Assembly (NCBI RefSeq): GCF_046844695.1
Contig: NZ_CP177354.1
Coordinates: 1,240,001-1,304,000 of the forward strand
Source: Pokkaliibacter plantistimulans
GTDB taxonomy: Bacteria; Pseudomonadota; Gammaproteobacteria; Pseudomonadales; Balneatricaceae
Length of the DNA stretch: 64,000 nucleotides
Direction: 5' to 3'
Part shown: piece by piece, positions 59,110 through 64,000 of the stretch
Numbering within the stretch: the stretch's first letter is position 1
Layout of the letters: each line of letters starts with the position of its first letter
Program-made: the position numbers and the translations under genes
The notes under the pieces: model-generated
The model's input: the letters and a program-made list of their open reading frames with translations, nothing else
Databases searched by the model: none
Told to the model about the DNA's origin: nothing

Positions 59110-60852
59110 TTAGTCTTTTTTCAGGGGATTGTCGTTCAGAGCTGTCAGGCCATTGATGTCTCCGCCCTTGAGGCCGATTTCCGACAGCAGGGAGTCCAGC
59201 AAGGGTGCCTGAGCACGGTAGCGCAGGGCACTGTTGACCATCTGGTCGGCCAGCGATCCTTTACCGGCATCATCCGCATTACCCAGCGCGCCGGACTCCT
59301 GACCCATGCCCTGTACCTGCAGGATCTTGATGTCGCTGATCTGCTCCATGGGTTTGACCGACTCGCGGATGATGTTGGGTAACTGTTCCAGCAGGGCCAG
59401 ACGGACCTGCATGGCAATCTGCTCGGCTGACAGCAGGTTGCTGGCTTCGTTGACGGCGCGCTTGCCTTCGGCTTCTACCGTGAACTGGCGGGCCTGCGCA
59501 TCGGCCAGCAGCAACTGCGCATCGGCCTGACCGCGGGCCTGCAGACGGGCCTTCTCGGCTTCTGCTTCCGCGGCAATACGAATGGCTTCGGCCTGATCTT
59601 CCGCGGCCTTCTTCTCGGCTTCGGCGGCGACAACGATGGTGATGGCTTCTTTCTCGGCTTCCTGACGGGCGTTGACCAGCTCAATGGTCTTGGCACGTTC
59701 GGCGCGCTCGGTATCCCGCACGGTGATGACGTTCTCTTCTTCCTTCACCGCTGCAGCACGAGCACGGTCGGCTTCGGCCTTGGCTTCGGATTCAGCGCGG
59801 GATTTCTCCGCCACGGCAATGGCGCGTTCCTGCTCGGCCAGCTCGACGGCTTTACGTCGTTCGATCTCGGACTGTTCCAGAGCACGTTCCTTGCTGATTT
59901 CGCGCTCTTTAACCGCCTGTTCTTTCTGGATGTTCTCGTTCTGAATATCACGCTCGGCGTTGATACGGCGCAGGTCCACTTCACGCTGGGCGGCAATTTC
60001 CGCCTCTTCGGCCTCACGCTTTTTCTCTGCCTGTTCGCGGGCGATTTCTGCCGACTGGGCGGCACGACGCACGGAAATCTCCCGCTCCTGCTCCAGACGG
60101 GCGTACTCCTCATCACGGGAGATTTGCAGCTTAGTGCGCTCGGTTTCCAGATTCTTCTGCTTGATGGCGAGGTCGGTTTCCTGCTCGATATCGTTGCGTT
60201 TCTTACGGCGTGACTCGATGGCTTCGGTCAGTTTGGTCAGACCTTCGGCGTCGAAGGCATTCTGCGGGTTGAAGTGCTCAAAGCCGGTCTGATCAAGGCC
60301 GGTGAGCGACACGGTTTCCAGCTCCAGACCGTTTTTCAGCAGGTCTTCGGAGACCACCTGCTGCACTTTCTGCACGAAGTCGACGCGCTTTTCGTGCAGT
60401 TCTTCCATGGCCATCTCGGCCGCCACCGCACGCAGGGCATCAACAAACTTACCTTCCACCAGCTCCTTCAGTTCGTTCGGGTGCATGGTTTTCATCCCCA
60501 GCGTCTGGGCGGCGTTGGCGATGGATTCACCGGTGGGCTTGACCCGCACATAGAACTCGGCGGTGACATCAACACGCATACGGTCACGGGTGATCAGCGC
60601 CTGTTCTGAAGCCCGGCGTACTTCCAGACGCAGGGTGTTCATATTGACCGGGATGATTTCGTGCAGCACCGGCAGCACCAGCGCGCCACCGTTGACGATG
60701 ACTTTCTCGCCACCGAAGCCGGTACGTACGAAGGACACTTCCTTGGTGGCACGTCGATACAGGCGCACCAGAATCAGGCCAATGGCGAACAGGGCGACAA
60801 TCACCACCCCAGCGATGATGGCAATATTGATCAGGTTGTTCAGATCGATCAT
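59110..60852 (-). CDS. yqiK: Flotillin-like membrane protein YqiK
   Basis: The protein has 580 residues from ATG 60852; AAAGGAG lies upstream and the frame from 60879 has none. One N-terminal membrane segment (about 5-30) precedes an SPFH domain (SFVRTGFGGEKVIVNGGALVLPVLHEIIPVN). A long charged helix rich in Glu/Ala/Arg/Lys (about 220-490) and the C-terminal flotillin region (IRESVKPMEQISDIKILQV) follow. Close in order and motif to E. coli YqiK. It organises membrane microdomains. It is the last gene of a PspA-like/YqiJ/YqiK operon. Confidence 0.93.
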   Translation of the reverse strand: MIDLNNLINIAIIAGVVIVALFAIGLILVRLYRRATKEVSFVRTGFGGEKVIVNGGALVLPVLHEIIPVNMNTLRLEVRRASEQALITRDRMRVDVTAEFYVRVKPTGESIANAAQTLGMKTMHPNELKELVEGKFVDALRAVAAEMAMEELHEKRVDFVQKVQQVVSEDLLKNGLELETVSLTGLDQTGFEHFNPQNAFDAEGLTKLTEAIESRRKKRNDIEQETDLAIKQKNLETERTKLQISRDEEYARLEQEREISVRRAAQSAEIAREQAEKKREAEEAEIAAQREVDLRRINAERDIQNENIQKEQAVKEREISKERALEQSEIERRKAVELAEQERAIAVAEKSRAESEAKAEADRARAAAVKEEENVITVRDTERAERAKTIELVNARQEAEKEAITIVVAAEAEKKAAEDQAEAIRIAAEAEAEKARLQARGQADAQLLLADAQARQFTVEAEGKRAVNEASNLLSAEQIAMQVRLALLEQLPNIIRESVKPMEQISDIKILQVQGMGQESGALGNADDAGKGSLADQMVNSALRYRAQAPLLDSLLSEIGLKGGDINGLTALNDNPLKKD

Positions 60853-60924
60853 GGGGAATTCAACTCCTTTGAGATTCATGTAGCTAAGACTGATGCTTGT
60901 GATCGTTTGGCATCAGCGATCCTG

Positions 60925-61599
60925 TCAGGGCCGTCCATGGCTGGCGGACAACTGCGGATGGGGGTTGGCAATCGCCCGGAAACGGCTGCCAAGTTGTCTT
61001 ATCAGCAGAACTTCCTCGCCCTGCCTGAGGACGGCGTCCTCTTCGTCCGGCTCGACCATCACATAGTGGGTCTGACCGAACTGATCCCGGGTACGGGCTT
61101 CGGCAGGGCTGCCGTGGCGCGCTTCGCCGAGCGTAATAATGGCAATACGTCCGACCAGTGCGTCGGAGCGAATGGCGGTGGTTTCATCCCGCGGCATCAC
61201 CTTGCCCACCAGACTGCTCAGCGCCCGGGTACAGGGCAGGGTCAGCAGCAGACTGGGCAGGCACATCAGCCAGCCCGGCCACAGCAGGCCGGTCAGCTGC
61301 AGAGCGATGGCCTGCAGACCAATACCGATCAGCCCGAAGCAGGTGAGGAAGACGATCAGCACTACCAGCAGGGGCACTTCGCCGACTTTCATCCAGCCGA
61401 GCAGACGTGACAGGGCATTACTGTTGTCAGGCAGGTGAGCATCGGTATGCAGGTCAAGGCCGGGGATCAGGTGCTCAAACAAGCCTGAAAGGCCCATGCC
61501 GAGCAGGGTGGCGCCACCTTCCAGCACCGCCAGTATCAGCATGATGGCCAGAGCTACAGAGAAAATCAGGTTTTCATCAGCAAGCAGCAGATGCCACAT
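60925..61599 (-). CDS. yqiJ: YqiJ-family membrane protein (OB-fold)
   Basis: The 224-residue protein has three or four membrane segments in the first 135 residues and a C-terminal soluble OB-like domain (LVGRIAIITLGEARHGSPAEARTRDQFGQTHYVMVEPDEED). YqiJ and YqiK are neighbours in E. coli and related bacteria, as here. It is thought to work with the flotillin at the membrane. Gap of 72 bases to yqiK. Confidence 0.85.
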   Translation of the reverse strand: MWHLLLADENLIFSVALAIMLILAVLEGGATLLGMGLSGLFEHLIPGLDLHTDAHLPDNSNALSRLLGWMKVGEVPLLVVLIVFLTCFGLIGIGLQAIALQLTGLLWPGWLMCLPSLLLTLPCTRALSSLVGKVMPRDETTAIRSDALVGRIAIITLGEARHGSPAEARTRDQFGQTHYVMVEPDEEDAVLRQGEEVLLIRQLGSRFRAIANPHPQLSASHGRP

Positions 61600-61652
61600 G
61601 ACGGTGTCCTTGGCAGAGTGAAAAGGAGAGCGTGGACTGGCTACGATGGGCT

Positions 61653-62327
61653 TCAGTGTTCATGGTTGCGCGGTCCGGCGACGTCGCTCGCAGCTGGCTC
61701 GGCTGCCGTGTGCTGGCGCTGCGCCTTGGTGGCGGCCAGCCGTTCGGCAATCTGCTGTTCCTGACTGAGCTGTTCCAGCTCCGCCAGCTGTTGTGCCTGC
61801 AGCGGTGCCAGATGGCAATCGGCGACCACACTGGCCAGCGGCGCGGCAGTATTGCTGAACGGACCACGCGGAATGTCCTGCTGCTGGCTGTGTTCGCGCA
61901 CCAGATCCAGTTCACTGCGCAGTTCGTACTGCTTGGCACTGAGGGCTTTAAGGAAGGTATTGAGTTCGCTTTCGCGGTCACTGAGGGTGCGAAGCTGCAC
62001 GGTGATGGACTGGATCTGGCTTTCCAGTTGCAGCTGCTCGGCGATGATGGTCTGTGCCAGATCATCGCGCTGGCTGTCGACCGCCTGTGTCAGTGGCATG
62101 GCCAGCCGGCGGTGCTGTTGCTGTAACTGCTGACGTTGCTTGTCAGCCTGATACTTGCTGGCACTGACCTGGCCAAATTCGTGGCGAATGCTGTCAGCCA
62201 GGCTATCCACTTCCGCCATGGCCTGAGCATAGGCCTGCTCCGGGCAACTGCGCTCCAGTGCGGCCAGCCAGTGGCTGAGATTGCTACTGATCAGGCGGCT
62301 GACGCGTTTCAAGAGTATGTCGGCCAT
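61653..62327 (-). CDS. PspA/IM30-like coiled-coil protein
   Basis: The 224-residue protein begins ILLKRVSRLISSNLSHWLAALE and consists mainly of long helices rich in Gln/Leu (about 50-190), as in the PspA/Vipp family. It probably binds the inner-membrane face and stabilises it under stress. It heads the operon with yqiJ and yqiK. The match to PspA itself is distant, so no symbol is given. Confidence 0.78.
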   Translation of the reverse strand: MADILLKRVSRLISSNLSHWLAALERSCPEQAYAQAMAEVDSLADSIRHEFGQVSASKYQADKQRQQLQQQHRRLAMPLTQAVDSQRDDLAQTIIAEQLQLESQIQSITVQLRTLSDRESELNTFLKALSAKQYELRSELDLVREHSQQQDIPRGPFSNTAAPLASVVADCHLAPLQAQQLAELEQLSQEQQIAERLAATKAQRQHTAAEPAASDVAGPRNHEH

Positions 62328-62545
62328 GCACCTTCCCTCTGTGCGTTACTGCATCATGCAGTCGGTGAGTGGCGGCGATGATCTGCATCGGCAGGTGGCT
62401 AGCGTCCTTGCGCCGTGCCTATCGCCATCGGAGTCGATGCATCATTCTTGGCGATTAACGGACGTCTTGCAACAGAATGTAATCAAGGATGGAGAAAAGG
62501 TTTATTTATCGTCTCGTTGCGTTAACGAAGTGCTGAGTGGCGGGC

Positions 62546-62584
62546 AAAAAAAAGCGCGGCCCACTGGAGAGGGAGTGGCCGCGC
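62546..62584 (-). terminator. Intrinsic terminator, second hairpin after the EF-hand gene
   Basis: Read on the minus strand, a GC-rich stem (62574-62584 with 62554-62565, one bulge) is followed by eight T (62546-62553 as A on the plus strand). This is a classic strong terminator for the EF-hand gene. Confidence 0.85.
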
Positions 62585-62601
62585 AATGGTGATTATTGAT
62601 G

Positions 62602-62626
62602 GTGACACTGCGTTTGACAGTGTCAC
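62602..62626 (-). terminator. First hairpin after the EF-hand gene
   Basis: A 9-base perfect stem GTGACACTG/CAGTGTCAC with a 7-base loop lies directly after the EF-hand stop codon. No T-run follows, so it may stabilise the transcript end ahead of the real terminator. Confidence 0.55.
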
Positions 62627-62637
62627 GCTGAAAAAGT

Positions 62638-63387
62638 TCAGCCCTGATGGTGTTGTTTGTGCGCCGCCTGCAGTTCGGTCAGGGTGACTTTGCCATCTTT
62701 GTCGGCATCGAGCTGGTCAAAGTGTTTGGCCAGACGTGGCATGGCTTTTTCGGCTTCGGCCAGCGACAGGGCGCCATCACCGTCGGTGTCGGCCTTCTTG
62801 AACTCATCCATTAACTTAGCCTGACGTTCGCCATCATCCATGCGGCCGTGTTTGCCGTCATGATGCTTGCCACCGTGCATACGCATCTGGCTGGTGATTT
62901 CTTCTCTGCTCAGCTGCCCGTCGCCATTCTTGTCCATGGCAGCAAAGCGCTGGGCGGCCTCGGCCTCAAACTCCTCTTTGGAGATCTGGCCATCACCATT
63001 GGTGTCAGCTTTCTTGAAGCGCTCGTCAAAGCGCGCCTGCATCTTGCCCTGCATGTCTTTCATGCGTTCGTCGTGATGCGCCTGCCAGTAGGTTTTCAGT
63101 TCATCGGGGGTCAGCTTGCCGTCTTTGTTGGCATCGATATCGTCAAAGTGCTTGGCCAGACGTGGTATGGCGGCATCCACTTCCGCTTTGGACAGTGCGC
63201 CATCGCCGTCGGTATCGGCTTGCTTGAAGTGTTCTTCCATCCGTGCCTTGCCGTCGCCCAGCTTGCCGCTCATGTCAGTGCTGGCAGCGTAGACCGCGGT
63301 AGCGGTGCCCATCATGCCGATGACCAGCAGGGAGGTGCGCAGGATACGGTTAGAAGCGGTGTTTTTCAGATTGGTCAGTGCTTTCAT
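62638..63387 (-). CDS. Secreted/periplasmic protein with six EF-hand motifs
   Basis: The 249-residue protein has a signal peptide (about 1-35, ending AVYAAS) and six 12-residue EF-hand loops: 58-69, 85-96, 128-139, 152-163, 200-211 and 227-238, with DxDGDG or DxNGDG cores. Residues 53-92 and 195-234 are nearly the same, showing an internal duplication. It probably binds calcium in the periplasm or outside the cell. Partners are not known. Confidence 0.88.
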   Translation of the reverse strand: MKALTNLKNTASNRILRTSLLVIGMMGTATAVYAASTDMSGKLGDGKARMEEHFKQADTDGDGALSKAEVDAAIPRLAKHFDDIDANKDGKLTPDELKTYWQAHHDERMKDMQGKMQARFDERFKKADTNGDGQISKEEFEAEAAQRFAAMDKNGDGQLSREEITSQMRMHGGKHHDGKHGRMDDGERQAKLMDEFKKADTDGDGALSLAEAEKAMPRLAKHFDQLDADKDGKVTLTELQAAHKQHHQG

Positions 63388-63693
63388 GGTCGATTACCTC
63401 ATCTGTTGACTTGCCACTGCGGTGGCGTGTGGGCGATTGCCCGTCGTTATCAAGGGCTGCGTTACCACTGGCTGAGCCCATGACCTGTACTTTGAGGTAA
63501 ATCCAGCGTTGCAGCTGTTGCGCGCAATGACGTAGTGTCACAGCGGGGTGGCTTTGTCATCCTGTGTAATAGTTCGCCAACGGCAGCCTTCTCTGGCACG
63601 GCTATCATAAGCATCATCACACCGGACGCTGTGCAGCGAACGCTGGCGGGTGCAGATGGCCAGTGCAGCCGGTTCTTATTGATAGGTGAAGTA
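63388..63693. promoter_or_regulatory. Divergent promoter region of EF-hand gene and ompR
   Basis: This 306-base gap lies between divergent genes and should contain promoters for both. A TTGTCA near 63554 and a nearby TGTAAT are the best candidate boxes on the plus strand. I see no convincing operator. Confidence 0.35.
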
Positions 63694-64000
63694 ATGGAAC
63701 AAGAACGCGGAAAACTCCTGATTCTCGATGACGAAGCCGATTTGCGTAATCTGCTCAGTCGCTATCTGGGTGGCCGTGGTTACCGGGTACGTCAGGTAGA
63801 AAATGCCGAGCAGCTGGACAAGGTGCTGAGCCGTGAGAGCTTTGACCTGCTGATTCTGGATGTGATGATGCCGGATGAAGACGGCCTGTCCATCTGTCGT
63901 CGCCTGCGGGCCGGTGGCGAAACCATCCCCATCATTATGCTGACCGCCCGGGGTGAGGCGGTGGATCGTATCGTCGGGCTGGAAATGGGCGCCGATGACT
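63694..64000 (+). CDS. ompR: OmpR-type response regulator, N-terminal part
   Basis: The frame runs off the right edge. The visible 102 residues form a receiver domain with Asp12-Asp13, phospho-acceptor Asp56 (LILDVMMPDEDG), MLTARG and GLEMGADD. The run ENAEQLDKVLSRESFDLL and DGLSICRRLR resembles E. coli OmpR much more than PhoB-type regulators. A C-terminal winged helix and an envZ gene would be expected beyond the edge. AGGTGAAGTA precedes the ATG. Confidence 0.85.
   Translation, partial: MEQERGKLLILDDEADLRNLLSRYLGGRGYRVRQVENAEQLDKVLSRESFDLLILDVMMPDEDGLSICRRLRAGGETIPIIMLTARGEAVDRIVGLEMGADD

Larger units (their letters stand above)
62328..62637. other. Gap with hairpins between PspA-like gene and EF-hand gene
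   Basis: About 310 bases without a gene. The half nearer the EF-hand gene holds its terminators, described separately. The other half (62328-62545) holds the promoter region of the PspA-like operon; no boxes can be assigned with confidence. Confidence 0.4.

Overview
The window reads as a stretch of chromosome from a Gram-negative gammaproteobacterium, probably a marine or aquatic member of the Oceanospirillales/Pseudomonadales. Support comes from the gene content (galU, exbBD-tonB, srkA, yqiK/yqiJ, rhlE, ompR, a Wsp-type chemosensory cluster, a long-form leuA) and from moderately GC-rich coding DNA with E. coli-like ribosome sites. The genus is an inference. The only clearly foreign stretch is an AT-rich NTPase gene beside an intact IS5-family insertion at about 49.6-52.8 kb. 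I saw no rRNA, tRNA or CRISPR array.

Layout. 1-4.8 kb: end of galU, a MITE-like repeat, a glutathione S-transferase, a TviB/WbpO-type nucleotide-sugar dehydrogenase with a coupled unknown gene, and a FetA/FetB-type ABC pair. 5.0-20.5 kb: a large signalling locus. A minus-strand response-regulator/TPR protein and a soluble histidine kinase face a plus-strand Wsp-like cluster: CheW, CheR-TPR, CheW, two poly-HAMP chemoreceptors, CheA-REC, CheB, and a 1051-residue output protein REC-GAF-PAS-LOV-GGDEF-EAL. 21.0-23.7 kb: a cyclic-nucleotide-binding protein, an HD-type hydrolase and a class III nucleotidyl cyclase. 23.9-27.0 kb: two related glycosyltransferases and a polysaccharide-deacetylase-like protein.

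27-48 kb is mostly housekeeping and small regulator/target pairs: trhO, LysR/MFS, Lrp, exbB-exbD-tonB behind a Fur-like site, leuA, AraC/EamA, a DadA-like oxidase divergent from LysR, GST, YihY, fpr, a small K+ channel, GNAT and srkA. A carboxymuconolactone-decarboxylase-like gene sits behind a MerR-family type promoter, and a ParD-like gene overlaps map. 49.6-52.8 kb is the accessory insert. 53-64 kb holds rhlE, DUF3820, DUF4432, an isochorismatase-like hydrolase divergent from a GlxA-type AraC regulator, DUF1223, a PspA-like/YqiJ/YqiK membrane-maintenance operon, a six-EF-hand secreted protein and the start of ompR.

The most interesting unit is the chemosensory cluster. Its likely output protein carries both a phospho-acceptor receiver domain and a LOV (blue-light) domain in front of apparently intact c-di-GMP synthase and phosphodiesterase domains. 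This suggests that chemosensory phosphorylation and light are combined into one c-di-GMP decision. A cyclase/cNMP-binding pair and polysaccharide genes lie directly downstream. The LOV domain has the reactive cysteine but a leucine where the signalling glutamine normally sits.
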